A stretch of DNA of 64,000 nt from Bryobacteraceae bacterium (GCA_019748195.1 JAIEPW010000015.1:62001-126000); one strand, 5' to 3'; counted from the first letter of the stretch, positions 8,406 to 17,706 are shown. Program-made: numbers and translations. Notes: generated by a model not told the origin, from the letters alone.

Positions 8406-9176
8406 ATGATAGTCCAGGATCAGGTGGTTGTGGTGACGGGCGCCGCCCACGGCATCGGCGAAGGCCTCGCGCGCAGATTTCACAAGGAGGGTGCGCGGGG
8501 GCTGGTGATCGCCGATATCGACGGTCCTGGAGTCCACAAGGTAGCCGCTGAGATCGGCGCGGTGCCGATGCAACTCGATGTCCGCAAGGAAGCTCAAATC
8601 CGGGAGTTGGTAGCGCTGGCGCGCGAGAAGTTCGGCGAGATCGACCTGTTTTGCTCCAACGCGGGCATCAGCATGCGCGGCGGCGAGGAAGTTTCCGACG
8701 ACGACTGGGCGCGAATCATGGATATCAACTTCTACGCCCATCTGTACGCCGCCCGCGCCGTGCTGCCGGAGTGGCGCAAGCGCCGCAAGGGATACTTTCT
8801 GAACACTGTGTCGGCAGCCGGCGTCCTGACCCAGATCGGATCCGCGCCCTATGCCGTAACCAAGCACGCCGCGCTCGCCTTCGCGGAATGGCTGTCGGCC
8901 TCGTACGGCGACGAGGGCATCGGCGTATCCGCGCTGTGTCCACAAGGCGTCCGCACCAACATGATCCTGGCCGAGCCCGGCCATTTCCTGCTGGAAGGGG
9001 CGAAAACGGTCGAAGAAGTCTGCGACGCTGTGATCGCCGGGTTGCGCGACGAAACGTTCCTGATCCTGCCGCATCCCGAAGTGGCCGAATACTTCCGCCG
9101 CAAGGCGGGAGACTACGATCGCTGGCTGCGCGGCATGCGCCGCTTAAAAGCAAAAGTCTTTTCCCAAGGAAGCTGA
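8406..9176 (+). CDS. Short-chain dehydrogenase/reductase
   Basis: A 256-residue classical SDR. The nucleotide-binding glycine motif is TGAAHGIG (residues 11-18), NAGIS is present, and the catalytic set is S136, Y149 and K153 (YAVTK). Asp after the second beta strand (VIADIDG) suggests NAD preference. ATG 8406 is chosen because it places the first beta strand directly after the start; the longer open frame upstream is antisense to the thioesterase. It is followed two bases later by a small hypothetical gene. Confidence 0.92.
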   Translation: MIVQDQVVVVTGAAHGIGEGLARRFHKEGARGLVIADIDGPGVHKVAAEIGAVPMQLDVRKEAQIRELVALAREKFGEIDLFCSNAGISMRGGEEVSDDDWARIMDINFYAHLYAARAVLPEWRKRRKGYFLNTVSAAGVLTQIGSAPYAVTKHAALAFAEWLSASYGDEGIGVSALCPQGVRTNMILAEPGHFLLEGAKTVEEVCDAVIAGLRDETFLILPHPEVAEYFRRKAGDYDRWLRGMRRLKAKVFSQGS

Positions 9177-9178
9177 CC

Positions 9179-9481
9179 ATGAGCCTCATCACCGAACAAC
9201 CCATCTGGAACTTCGAGCAGGAGAACCCCGACCCGCGCAACGACGAGACCAGCTACAACCTGCGCGCGTATTTCGACCGCATGGACGATGCCAAGCTCCT
9301 CCAATACCAGCCGGAGTGGAGCGATGAGCAGGTGGTGGAATGGTGCGGCGATTTCACCGACGACGGCGGCCTGCTGATCGCCTGCTCCGAACGCGAGGTG
9401 GACGTTCACGAGTTCCGCCGCGTGCTGCATCAGTGCATTGAGTACCGGAATCGCGTGCGCCCGGCACTGCTCGGCGGATAG
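9179..9481 (+). CDS. Small hypothetical acidic protein
   Basis: A 100-residue soluble protein that I do not recognise. It is acidic, with many Trp and Tyr residues (QPIWNFEQENPDPRND near the start), no signal peptide and no membrane segment. An AAGGAAG ribosome site precedes ATG 9179, and the gene begins two bases after the SDR stop, so the two are probably co-transcribed. It converges on the DUF4159 gene. Confidence 0.75.
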   Translation: MSLITEQPIWNFEQENPDPRNDETSYNLRAYFDRMDDAKLLQYQPEWSDEQVVEWCGDFTDDGGLLIACSEREVDVHEFRRVLHQCIEYRNRVRPALLGG

Positions 9482-9494
9482 CTCCAATGAGCCC

Positions 9495-10304
9495 TTAGTG
9501 GCTCATCGCGTAGATCACGTAGTTCACGCCCATGCGATACGCCATGGAAGCGTACGCCTCCGGATAGTGCGCGTCGTCGGCGTACTCCCACGCATCCCCG
9601 AGATCCATGTTGAAACAGATCGCCACCTTCACGCGGCCTTTGTCGTCCACGATCGCCCGCCAGTGCGGGTCCACTCCGCCACGCTCCACCTGGTTTCCGT
9701 AGACGACGTTATATCCGGGAACCCGCACGCGCCGCGAGAGGTCGTACACGGTCTGGAACATGGGGTGGCTGTCCGGAATTTCGATCACGTCATGCCCGGG
9801 GAGAATACGCGACATACCGGCCATGAACTCCGCCCACTCGCGCTCGCCGTGGAAATCGTCCACCATCAGGAAGCCGCCGCGATCGAAGTACGTCTTCAAG
9901 CGCGCGATCTGCGGCTCGCTCAACACCCAGTCCGAAATCGACACCGCGTAAAGCCACGGCCACTCGTATATCTCATCGCTGTCGATATCCACGATGTGCT
10001 CCACCGAGCGCGTATCCACGCGCGTCAGGCGGCGCATGCCCTCGGCGAACAGGCGATCGGCGCGGTTGGCGTCGATGCCCCAGCGCTGGTAGAAGCCGCC
10101 GCGGCGGTAGGAACGGAAGCGCAGGCGGGCGAACGCGAATTCCTTTTCTTCCCAGGCGTCCGGCGGATCGTCCGCCGGCGTCTGCATCTCGTTCTCGTAT
10201 ACTGCCCAGCGGCGGCCGCCGGCTCGCGTCTGGGCCGCGCAAACCACTGCGATGCCCACCAGGAGCAGCCCCAGCCATACGACCCACAACCTGCCAGCGG
10301 GCAT
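9495..10304 (-). CDS. DUF4159 domain-containing exported protein
   Basis: A 269-residue protein with one N-terminal hydrophobic segment (about residues 6-24, likely signal peptide or anchor), followed by a DUF4159 domain: DVDSDEIYEWPWLYAVS-like region, GGFLMVDDFHGEREW and the C-terminal NMDLGDAWEYADD. The fold is glutamine-amidotransferase-like in related proteins, but the function is unknown. In other genomes the family is often near MoxR/DUF58 genes; none is here. A minus-strand TATCAT hexamer lies six bases before the ATG, suggesting a leaderless mRNA. Confidence 0.85.
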   Translation of the reverse strand: MPAGRLWVVWLGLLLVGIAVVCAAQTRAGGRRWAVYENEMQTPADDPPDAWEEKEFAFARLRFRSYRRGGFYQRWGIDANRADRLFAEGMRRLTRVDTRSVEHIVDIDSDEIYEWPWLYAVSISDWVLSEPQIARLKTYFDRGGFLMVDDFHGEREWAEFMAGMSRILPGHDVIEIPDSHPMFQTVYDLSRRVRVPGYNVVYGNQVERGGVDPHWRAIVDDKGRVKVAICFNMDLGDAWEYADDAHYPEAYASMAYRMGVNYVIYAMSH

Positions 10305-10310
10305 AGCTAG

Positions 10311-10316
10311 ATGATA
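10311..10316 (-). promoter_or_regulatory. -10-like hexamer for the DUF4159 gene
   Basis: On the minus strand TATCAT is followed by six bases (CTAGCT) and then the ATG at 10304. With usual -10 to start-site spacing, transcription would begin at or next to the ATG. No clear -35 is visible. Confidence 0.4.
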
Positions 10317-10337
10317 GCTCCGGCCGAGCGGAACGGT

Positions 10338-11963
10338 TTAAGCGGTCTCTACTCCCGCCACCTTCTCCAGCCCACGCTCGGCGATCTCCATCCGCCGGAT
10401 CTGATACTTCTGCACCTTCCCGCTCACCGTCATCGGAAACGCCTCAACGAACCGCACATACTGCGGGATCTTGAAGTGCGCGATCCGCCCTTTGCAGAAC
10501 TCCCGGATCTCGTCTTCGGTCGCGCTCTCGCCGGCTTTCAGCTTCACCCACGCCAGCACCGTCTCGCCTAGCTTCAGATCGGGGAGCCCCACCACCTGCA
10601 CGTCTGCCACCTTGGGATGCGTGTACAGAAACTCCTCCACCTCGCGCGGGTAGATGTTCTCGCCGCCGCGGATGATCATGTCGCGGGCGCGCCCGGTGAT
10701 CCGGAAGTAACCATCGGGCCGCATCGCAGCGAGATCGCCGGTGTGCAGCCAGCCCTCCGCGTCGATGGCGCGCGCAGTGCCTTCCGCGTCTCCGTCGTAG
10801 CCCGCCATCACCAGGTAGCCGCGTGTGCAGAGCTCGCCCTGCTCGCCTACCGGCGCCGTCCCGCCGCCGGCATTGACGATCTTCACCTCCGTCTCCGGCA
10901 TCGCGCGCCCCACCGTCGACACGCGGATGTCCAGCGGATCGTCCACGCCCGAAGCGGTGATCACCGGCGAGGCCTCCGTTTGCCCGTACATGATCGTCAT
11001 CTGCGGGCAATCCATATCCCGGATCACGCGCTTCATCACTTCAATCGGACAAGGCGAGCCCGCCATCACGCCCGTGCGCAGGCTGCGAAACTGGAACTCG
11101 CCGAACTGCGGATGCTCCAGCATGGCAATGAACATGGTGGGGACGCCGAAAATCGAAGTCGCGCGGTGCTCGTGAAGTGCCTGCAGCGTGGCCAGCGGAT
11201 CGAAGGACGGCGCGGGCAAGATCATGGCGGCGCCGCTCGTCGCCGAGGCCATGGTGCCGATCACGCAGCCGAAGCAGTGATACATGGGCACCGGAACCAC
11301 CATGCGGTCCTTTTCCGTGTACTTGAGGTTGCGCCCGATCAGATAGCCGTTGTTCACCAGGTTGCGATGCGTCAACAGCACGCCCTTGGGCGACCCGGTG
11401 GTTCCCGACGTGTATTGAATGTTCACCACCGCCTTGGGATCGCGGGGCGTCAGCCCGGGGTCCGCCTTCTGCGACAGGAACTTGCTCCACGACGGCTCTC
11501 CGAAGTAGACGGCGTGCTGGAGCGGCAGATCCTCCCCCGCGCGCGCTTCCTCCAGAATCGAGCTGTAATCGGACCGGGAGTCTTTGCGATTCAGGAAAAT
11601 CGCCTTCATGCGCGATTTGCGCAGGATAAAGCGCAGCTCGGCGGCGCGGTAGGCGGGATTCACGTTCACCAGCACGATGCCCGCTCGCGCGGCGGCATAC
11701 TGCAGCAGCACCCACTCGACACAATTGGTGGCCCAGACGCCGATCCGGTCGCCCGGTTTCAAACCGAGGCCGCGCAGCGACTGCGCCACGTGCCGGACCT
11801 CGCCCGCCAGTTCCTGCCAGGTGAGCCGGACGTTCTGATGCCGCACCACCAGCGCCAGGTTGGCCGCGAACTTCTTGGCCGTCGACTCCAACACCTGCGG
11901 GATGGTCTTCTCCAGCAGCGGCGCGGAAGGTCCCCGTGAATAGCTTTCGGCGTAAGAGGTCAT
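10338..11963 (-). CDS. Acyl-CoA synthetase (AMP-forming), FadD-like
   Basis: A 541-residue ANL-superfamily ligase. The P-loop YTSGTTGSPKG is at residues 184-194; MYGQTEASP, HTGDLAAMRPDGYF and GRARDMIIRGGENIYP follow in the expected order, and SGKVQKYQIR near the C-terminus holds the catalytic Lys. It activates a fatty or aromatic acid to acyl-CoA with ATP. It is a single gene, bounded upstream by a bidirectional-looking terminator. A minus-strand TAGAAT lies nine bases before the ATG. Chain-length preference is unknown. Confidence 0.93.
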   Translation of the reverse strand: MTSYAESYSRGPSAPLLEKTIPQVLESTAKKFAANLALVVRHQNVRLTWQELAGEVRHVAQSLRGLGLKPGDRIGVWATNCVEWVLLQYAAARAGIVLVNVNPAYRAAELRFILRKSRMKAIFLNRKDSRSDYSSILEEARAGEDLPLQHAVYFGEPSWSKFLSQKADPGLTPRDPKAVVNIQYTSGTTGSPKGVLLTHRNLVNNGYLIGRNLKYTEKDRMVVPVPMYHCFGCVIGTMASATSGAAMILPAPSFDPLATLQALHEHRATSIFGVPTMFIAMLEHPQFGEFQFRSLRTGVMAGSPCPIEVMKRVIRDMDCPQMTIMYGQTEASPVITASGVDDPLDIRVSTVGRAMPETEVKIVNAGGGTAPVGEQGELCTRGYLVMAGYDGDAEGTARAIDAEGWLHTGDLAAMRPDGYFRITGRARDMIIRGGENIYPREVEEFLYTHPKVADVQVVGLPDLKLGETVLAWVKLKAGESATEDEIREFCKGRIAHFKIPQYVRFVEAFPMTVSGKVQKYQIRRMEIAERGLEKVAGVETA

Positions 11964-12003
11964 GCGCAGCCGATTCTACCTGAATCCTGCACCCGGAAAA
12001 AGC

Positions 12004-12034
12004 AAAAAGCCGGACCCGAAGGCCCGGCTTTTTT
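12004..12034 (-). terminator. Rho-independent terminator downstream of the RRM gene
   Basis: GCCGGACC, a CGAA tetraloop and GGCCCGGC form a stem of seven pairs with one mismatch. It is flanked by an A-tract and a T-tract, so it could act in both directions. On the minus strand it follows the RRM gene and precedes the acyl-CoA synthetase start. Confidence 0.85.
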
Positions 12035-12052
12035 CGTTCATCCGAACAGTTC

Positions 12053-12403
12053 TTACCAGCGCGGCTCGCGACGGCCACGGCCGCCGCCGAAACCCCCGCC
12101 GCCACCGCCGCGGTTGCCCCCGCGGCCGCCGCCGAATCCACCGCCCCCGCCATTGGCAGGCTTCGGACGGGCTTCGTTGACGTTCATCGTGCGGCCGTTC
12201 AAGGTGTAACCGTTCAACGCTTCGATCGCGGCGTCCGCTTCCGCGTTCACCGGCATTTCGACAAACGCGAAACCGCGGCTTTGCCCGGTATCGCGATCCA
12301 TCACCACATGCACGCGCTCAACCGCGCCGTAGGACGAGAACAGGTTCATCAGATCCTGCTCCGACGTCTCATACTTCAAATTTCCAACGAAAATATTCTT
12401 CAA
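12053..12403 (-). CDS. RNA-binding protein with one RRM and a glycine-rich tail
   Basis: A 116-residue protein: one RRM with RNP2 (IFVGNL, residues 4-9) and RNP1 (RGFAFVEM, 43-50), then a Gly/Arg/Phe-rich tail of about 30 residues (GGGGGFGGGRGG type). This matches the bacterial cold-induced RRM proteins. It begins with TTG, preceded by an AGAGGATAGG ribosome site. A minus-strand TACAAT at 12530-12535 would give a leader of roughly 120 bases, which fits post-transcriptional control. It binds single-stranded RNA; targets are unknown. Confidence 0.92.
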   Translation of the reverse strand: MKNIFVGNLKYETSEQDLMNLFSSYGAVERVHVVMDRDTGQSRGFAFVEMPVNAEADAAIEALNGYTLNGRTMNVNEARPKPANGGGGGFGGGRGGNRGGGGGGFGGGRGRREPRW

Positions 12404-12529
12404 CTGCCTATCCTCTTGGTGGAGCCAATTTATCGAAAGCAGTCACCAACTCCAACACAGAGGATGGCGAAACGCGCTTCGGACAGCACCGGGGGAAACG
12501 AACGCCGCCGGGTACTCACACACATCCGA

Positions 12530-12535
12530 ATTGTA
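12530..12535 (-). promoter_or_regulatory. Possible -10 element of the RRM gene
   Basis: TACAAT on the minus strand, about 126 bases upstream of the TTG start. It implies a long untranslated leader. The -35 is not evident, so this is tentative. Confidence 0.3.
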
Positions 12536-12583
12536 TCATGGGCCGCGACGGCGTACCGTACCCTGAATCCGGGACCGCGGCAT

Positions 12584-13048
12584 TCACACCGCCGCCGCCA
12601 GCACTTCCGCCGGGCTGGGCTTACCGCGGCGCGCATAACGGACTTTGCCATCCGGCCCGATCAGATACACCGTCCGCTTCACCACCAGCCCCCGCGTGTG
12701 GTATAACTCCCCTACTTTCTGTCCCTTATCGACCAACAACGGAAATGGCAGGCGGCGGTTTCCGGCAAAGCGGCGGTGGCTTTCGGCCCCCTGCGCGTTG
12801 ACCCCATATACCACCGCATTACGCGTCCGAACCTGGTCCCAGGAATCGCGGAACTCGCACAGTTGCCGCGTGCAGACCGGAGTCTCGTCGCCGGGATAGA
12901 ACACCAGGATGACGTTACTGCCGCGCAGCTCCGACAGCCTCACGACTTGGCCCCGCTCGTCGGGGAGGGCGAAATCGGGAGCGTCGGCGCCCACCGGCAA
13001 GGGATCGGAGAAGAGCCAGGAAAGCATCGGCTTACCAGAATGCGGCAT
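12584..13048 (-). CDS. Peroxiredoxin, BCP/PrxQ type
   Basis: A 154-residue AhpC/TSA-family thioredoxin-fold protein. The peroxidatic Cys is C59 in YPGDETPVCTRQLC, and a second Cys five residues later (C64) is the PrxQ-type resolving Cys. It reduces hydroperoxides with thioredoxin as likely donor. ATG 13048 or ATG 13027 could start it; the family core begins near residue 18. The 180-base gap between this gene and the RRM start holds only the RRM leader. Confidence 0.92.
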   Translation of the reverse strand: MPHSGKPMLSWLFSDPLPVGADAPDFALPDERGQVVRLSELRGSNVILVFYPGDETPVCTRQLCEFRDSWDQVRTRNAVVYGVNAQGAESHRRFAGNRRLPFPLLVDKGQKVGELYHTRGLVVKRTVYLIGPDGKVRYARRGKPSPAEVLAAAV

Positions 13049-13127
13049 CCGCGCCCCTGCCGCAACTCTTTGTTTTCAGGGCCTTGCTGAAACCGCCGGA
13101 GAGCGGTAAGCGTCGCACAAGGGTTGC

Positions 13128-13133
13128 TATACT
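13128..13133 (+). promoter_or_regulatory. -10-like hexamer before the NHL/TIGR03437 gene
   Basis: TATACT, 23 bases before the ATG at 13157, giving a leader of roughly 17 bases. The intervening AGAGGA lies at the new 5' end and could contribute little as a ribosome site. No -35 is clear. Confidence 0.4.
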
Positions 13134-13156
13134 AGAGGATTCGCTCCACACTTATC

Positions 13157-15871
13157 ATGCGGCAGTACTTAGCTCTTAGTTTCGGCATCTCGGCGGGCCT
13201 TCTCTCCGCTCAGGAGTTCCGCACCGGCCAGGCGGCGCGGCTGGTCATCGGCCAGGAGACGTTCACCGCCCTGCGGCAGGGCGCTTCCCAATCGTTGGTC
13301 GGTGGCGTGGGCGGACTGGCGTTGGCCAACGACACGCTGTTTGTCACCGACGCCAATCGCATGGGCGCGGACCCGATCAACCAGCGCGTCCTGATCTTCC
13401 CCAACATCTCCAGGCAGTTCCCGGGCTTGCGCGAGTCTTATGGCGCGGACCGCAAATGCCAGGTTTGCGGCGGCGTCGCCGGCGTCGTGATCGGACAGCC
13501 GGACTTCACCAAACGCGATCCGGCACGCACCCGAACCGGCGTGCGCCTGCCCACGGCGGTGGCCACCGACGGCGCTATCCTGGCGATCGCCGACACGCAG
13601 AACAACCGCGTGCTGATCTGGAATTCCATCCCCACCGCCAACGGCGCCCCCGCCGACGTGGTGGTGGGCCAGACGGATTTCACCAGCTTCAAGCAGCCCA
13701 TAGTGGTCGATCAGACCAGCCTGCGCGGCCCGCAGGGCGTCTGGATCCAAGGCACGCGGCTGTTTGTCGCCGATACCCAGAACCACCGCGTGCTCATCTG
13801 GAACACCATTCCCACGCGTAATAACCAACCCGCCGACCTCGTAATCGGCCAGCCCAACTTCACCACCGCCTTCGAGCCTCCGGTGACCTTCACCGGCGTC
13901 ACCTCGGCCACCGCCGAGCGGCTTCTCGATCCCGTGTCCGTCACCAGCGACGGCACACGCTTGATCGTGACCGACCTCGGCCACAACCGCGTGGTGATCT
14001 GGGACTCCATTCCTAACGCCAACGGCGTCGCCGCCAACCGGGTCATCGGCCAGAAGGATTTCACCTCCGCCAGTTCCAACGCCTCACGCGATCTTTGCGA
14101 GTCCAATGGAACCGCCGATAACCAGCCCACCTACCCGCGCCGCTGCGCGGCAACATTGAACTTTCCACGCTATGCCCTCAGCGACGGCCGGCGCTTGTTC
14201 ATCGCCGACGGCGGCAACGACCGTATTCTGGTCTACAACGAAATTCCCACCCAGCCGGGCGCGCGCGCCGATGTCATCCTGGGGCAGCCCGACGAATTCA
14301 CGAACGTCGTCTCCGATCAGGGCGGGTTCTTCGAACCGCCTCCGGCGCAGGGCCGCCCGGACCAGATCCGCACCCCCGCTTCACTCGCCTGGGACGGCTC
14401 AACGCTGTTTGCAACCGATCCCTTCCAGCGCCGCGTGGTCGCGTTTTCGGTGAACGACGGCGAACTAAAGGCCGACAATATCCGCAACGCCGCTTCCCTG
14501 CGATACTACGCCAGCGGTTCCATCAGCTTCTCGGGCACCGTCAAGGAGAACGACGAAGCCACCATCAAGGTGGAAGACACCGAGTACAAGTACAAAATCG
14601 TCAAGGACGACAATTTCGAGAAGGTGATCCGCGCCTTCGTGTCGCTCATCAATGCGGGCGCCGGCGATGCGAACGTATTGGCCATCGCCAACATCCCGCT
14701 GCGCGCCATCCAGTTCAGCTCCCGCATTCCCGGCCCCGCGGGCAACGACATCGGGCTGACCGCCTCGGTTTCCACCGGCGCGGAAATCGTTCTTACCGTG
14801 AACACCCCGTTCCTCTCCGGCGGGCGCGAGCAACGCCCTTCCGCGCCCGGCGCGATCATCTCCATCTTCGGGGAGAACTTCACCAACCGGACCGAGAGCG
14901 TGTCCGTCGATGCCCCCACGTGGCCGTTATCGCTCGCCGGCGTCGAGGTGTACATGAACGGTTTCCGTCTGCCGCTGCAGTATGCCTCGCCCGGGCAGTT
15001 GAACGCCCAGCTCCTTTTCGATCAGACGGACATCACCAGCGCCAACCTCTACGTGCGGACCGTTCGTCCGGACGGCTCGGTCACCGTAACCAATCCGGTC
15101 GCCGTGCGGCTGGACCTGACCAACCCGGGCTTGTTCGCCGTGGGCGAACTCGATCCCCGGGCCGCGGTCGCCTTCCACGGCTCCAGTTTCGGCAACACCA
15201 CCGTTTCCGTCGACGGGACGGTCACTACCGGCAACACCGCCACCGTGCGTATCGAGGATCGCGATTACAGCTACACGGCGGTTGCCAATGACACGCTGAC
15301 CATCATCCGCGACAAGCTGGTGGAACTGATCAACGCCAATGCCGAGGAGAAGCTCACCGCCATCCCGTCCGGCCAGTTCACCCGAATCCTGCTGCGCGCC
15401 AAGGTGGCGGGCCCGGACGGCAATGGAATCGCCGTCGCCGTCTCCACAAGCGCCAACGCGAGCGTCGCCTTGTCGGTCACCAAAGCCACCACCTCCGGCG
15501 CCAACACCGAAGGCGCGCCCGTCACTGAGGAGAATCCCGCCGCGCCCGGCGAACTGATCGTTTTGTACGCCTCGGGACTCGGCCCGGTAAGCCCGCAGGC
15601 AGCCTTCGAGGCCGCGCTGGCGGGCGTCGCCTACAACGGCCCCCCGAATACCGCGGCGATCCCCGTCTCCGCGTTCGTGGGCGGCAACTCCGCAACGGTG
15701 CTGGGAGCAGGACTCAAGAAGGGCGCGATCGGGATTTATGAAGTGGTTCTGGAACTACCTTCGGCGCTCGAAACCAATCCGCTCACCGAAATCACGATCT
15801 CGCAGGAATTCAGCGTTTCCAACATCGTGCGCATCCCGGTGACGAAACCCGAGCCGCCGCCGGCTCCCTAA
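13157..15871 (+). CDS. Exported NHL-repeat protein with split TIGR03437 domain and two inserted domains
   Basis: A 904-residue protein with a signal peptide (cleavage likely after LLSA). Residues about 30-430 form six or so NHL-like repeats with the signature LFVADTQNHRVLIWN and ADVVVGQTDF. The rest is a TIGR03437-type tail (APGAIISIFGENF, then APGELIVLYASGLGPV) that is interrupted twice by a domain of about 90-100 residues, at roughly 459-555 and 685-775. The two copies align well (SGTVKENDEATIKVED against DGTVTTGNTATVRIED, each ending LINA). It is probably surface-located; ligand unknown. It ends in a Pro-rich tail and overlaps the convergent next gene by four bases. Confidence 0.88.
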   Translation: MRQYLALSFGISAGLLSAQEFRTGQAARLVIGQETFTALRQGASQSLVGGVGGLALANDTLFVTDANRMGADPINQRVLIFPNISRQFPGLRESYGADRKCQVCGGVAGVVIGQPDFTKRDPARTRTGVRLPTAVATDGAILAIADTQNNRVLIWNSIPTANGAPADVVVGQTDFTSFKQPIVVDQTSLRGPQGVWIQGTRLFVADTQNHRVLIWNTIPTRNNQPADLVIGQPNFTTAFEPPVTFTGVTSATAERLLDPVSVTSDGTRLIVTDLGHNRVVIWDSIPNANGVAANRVIGQKDFTSASSNASRDLCESNGTADNQPTYPRRCAATLNFPRYALSDGRRLFIADGGNDRILVYNEIPTQPGARADVILGQPDEFTNVVSDQGGFFEPPPAQGRPDQIRTPASLAWDGSTLFATDPFQRRVVAFSVNDGELKADNIRNAASLRYYASGSISFSGTVKENDEATIKVEDTEYKYKIVKDDNFEKVIRAFVSLINAGAGDANVLAIANIPLRAIQFSSRIPGPAGNDIGLTASVSTGAEIVLTVNTPFLSGGREQRPSAPGAIISIFGENFTNRTESVSVDAPTWPLSLAGVEVYMNGFRLPLQYASPGQLNAQLLFDQTDITSANLYVRTVRPDGSVTVTNPVAVRLDLTNPGLFAVGELDPRAAVAFHGSSFGNTTVSVDGTVTTGNTATVRIEDRDYSYTAVANDTLTIIRDKLVELINANAEEKLTAIPSGQFTRILLRAKVAGPDGNGIAVAVSTSANASVALSVTKATTSGANTEGAPVTEENPAAPGELIVLYASGLGPVSPQAAFEAALAGVAYNGPPNTAAIPVSAFVGGNSATVLGAGLKKGAIGIYEVVLELPSALETNPLTEITISQEFSVSNIVRIPVTKPEPPPAP

Positions 15872-16596
15872 CGCACGCCCGCGGGCCGCGGCTGCAGCCA
15901 CCACGGCGTTTCCAGGAACTTGCCGCCGTCCGGCATGTGGTTGTGGCCCACGGTGCGGTAATACGCCCAGAACGCCTGGCGCAGTTCCGGATCGTAAATC
16001 GCGAAAGCGCCAGCGGCCTCGTGCTCTTCGAGGAACTTGGTCATGGCGTGCAGCGGTTCCGGTCCCGCCTGTTGGAAGATCACCCGCCCCCCATACTGAC
16101 GGTACAGCGCACGATAGAACTTCCAGGGCGCAACCCACATCTCCGCCATGCGGCGATCGCCGCGCGGGTTCGATCCCCGCAAGGCCTGATCCGCGGAGGC
16201 GAGCACGCGGCGCTCCTCCTCCAGTTTGGCCCGCCGGTCCGGCGGCGCGGCGGCGATCAGATGCTCCAGTTCCTTCAGCCGGGCGGCATCGCGAACCCGC
16301 CGCTCCTGCTCCATGCGCACCGAGGCTTCCTGAAACGCCTGCAAGTCCTCATCGGTGGGCAAGCAGCCGTTGGCGCGGCAATACTCCTCGCGCAGGACGC
16401 CCCAGATCCTGCCGGCCAGCTTCGACGAGCGGTATTGCGCCACGCTCCGCCCCAGCGTGGCCGGATCCCGTTGGAACATCTCCAGCGTGCGCGGATCGGG
16501 ATCGAGTTCGGCCGGCAGGATCGCCGTGCCCCGGATCATGGCCACCGGCTGCTGCGCCAGCAGCACCGCGGGCGCCAGCAGAAAGAATACGCGCAT
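15868..16596 (-). CDS. Exported hypothetical protein
   Basis: A 242-residue protein with a short signal peptide (MRVFFLLAPAVLLAQQ). The mature part is rich in Arg and Glu and helical, with a central region likely to form coiled coil (RMEQERRVRDAARLKELEHL). I do not recognise the family; the architecture loosely recalls SurA-type chaperone N-domains but lacks a PPIase domain. A minus-strand AATAAT lies five bases before the ATG. It is divergent from the VWA gene. Confidence 0.75.
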   Translation of the reverse strand: MRVFFLLAPAVLLAQQPVAMIRGTAILPAELDPDPRTLEMFQRDPATLGRSVAQYRSSKLAGRIWGVLREEYCRANGCLPTDEDLQAFQEASVRMEQERRVRDAARLKELEHLIAAAPPDRRAKLEEERRVLASADQALRGSNPRGDRRMAEMWVAPWKFYRALYRQYGGRVIFQQAGPEPLHAMTKFLEEHEAAGAFAIYDPELRQAFWAYYRTVGHNHMPDGGKFLETPWWLQPRPAGVR

Positions 16597-16642
16597 GCCC
16601 CATTATTCGTCTTGCATCGCCGATTCCGGTAGGGAATAGGGA

Positions 16643-16648
16643 TATAAT
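16643..16648 (+). promoter_or_regulatory. TATAAT -10 element that decides the VWA gene start
   Basis: A perfect TATAAT ends only one base before an ATG at 16650. Transcription should begin near 16655, so that ATG would not be in the mRNA, and the ATG at 16665 becomes the likely start with a leader of about ten bases. Confidence 0.5.
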
Positions 16649-16664
16649 CATGCTGAGCAGCCTT

Positions 16665-17684
16665 ATGACCCGCCGGGATTTACTGTCTTCGCTTCTGGCA
16701 AGCCCGCTGCTTGCGCAACAACCCAGCCCCGCGGGCGCCCCGGCGCCTCAGCCAGCCCCCATCAAAGTGACGGTGAACGAAGTCATCGTTCCCATTACCG
16801 TCACTGATGACAAGGGCCGTTTCGTCTCCGATCTGGACGAAAAGGACTTTCAGGTCTTTGACGAGGGCAAGCTGCAGAGAATCAAGTACTTCTCCCGCGA
16901 TCGCGGCCAGCCGGTGGTGGTCGGATTTCTCATCGACAACTCCAACGCCAGCCGCCTGCACTGGAAGACGTACCAGGACGCCGCCATTGAGCTGGTTCTC
17001 ACGCTGCTTCCCGGCGAGCCCAAGTATGCGGGTTACCTGATCGCCTACTCGAACGAAGCCGAACTCCAGGTGAATACCACCACCGCCTCCGACAAGCTGG
17101 TGGAGAAACTGCGCAAGATGAAGCCGGGCGGGGGCGCTGCCCTTTTCGATGCCATCTACATGGCCTGCACCAGCCGCAACCTGGTGAAAGGCGAGCCCAT
17201 CGAGCCCCGGCGCATCATCGTGGTCGTCGGCGACGGTCACGACAACGCCAGCAAGAAGACGCTCGACGAAGTTCTGGAAATCGCCCAGCGGAACCTGGTG
17301 ACCATCTATGGCGTTTCCACGGTCGCGTTCGGCTTCACCAGCGAAGGTGACAAGAACCTCTCGCGGCTGTGCGAAGAAACCGGGGGTCGCGTCGAGTACC
17401 CGTTGCAGGGAGTCTACAAGGACGTCTCCGGATACCTGTCCAAGCCGAGCGACGAAGGCAATTACGCGCTGAAGGTCGGCACCGGAGGCTATGCTTCCGC
17501 GCTCGCCACCGGGATCTTCTCGGCCATCGCCAATGTCGCCGGCGAGGTCACGACGCAGTACATCGTGCGCTACGTTCCCGATGCCGTCGAGGACAATAAG
17601 TTGTTTCGCAATATCAATGTGAAGGTGGCGCTGCCAAACGTGAAGGTCCGCGCCCGCAAGGGTTATTACCCCGAAACTCCCTGA
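16665..17684 (+). CDS. VWFA-related acidobacterial domain protein
   Basis: About 339 residues with an N-terminal export signal (MTRRDLLSSLLASPLLAQQ; the RR pair is faintly Tat-like), a Pro/Ala-rich linker, a short beta domain (VPITVTDDKGRFVSDLDEKD) and a VWA domain. The metal-site strand is FLIDNSNAS and a later conserved region is RRIIVVVGDGHDNAS. This order is that of the TIGR03436 family, which is largely limited to Acidobacteriota. It probably acts outside the cytoplasm in protein binding. An upstream in-frame ATG at 16650 is less likely given the TATAAT at 16643. Confidence 0.9.
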   Translation: MTRRDLLSSLLASPLLAQQPSPAGAPAPQPAPIKVTVNEVIVPITVTDDKGRFVSDLDEKDFQVFDEGKLQRIKYFSRDRGQPVVVGFLIDNSNASRLHWKTYQDAAIELVLTLLPGEPKYAGYLIAYSNEAELQVNTTTASDKLVEKLRKMKPGGGAALFDAIYMACTSRNLVKGEPIEPRRIIVVVGDGHDNASKKTLDEVLEIAQRNLVTIYGVSTVAFGFTSEGDKNLSRLCEETGGRVEYPLQGVYKDVSGYLSKPSDEGNYALKVGTGGYASALATGIFSAIANVAGEVTTQYIVRYVPDAVEDNKLFRNINVKVALPNVKVRARKGYYPETP

Positions 17685-17706
17685 TCCGACACCCGATAAG
17701 GCTGAC

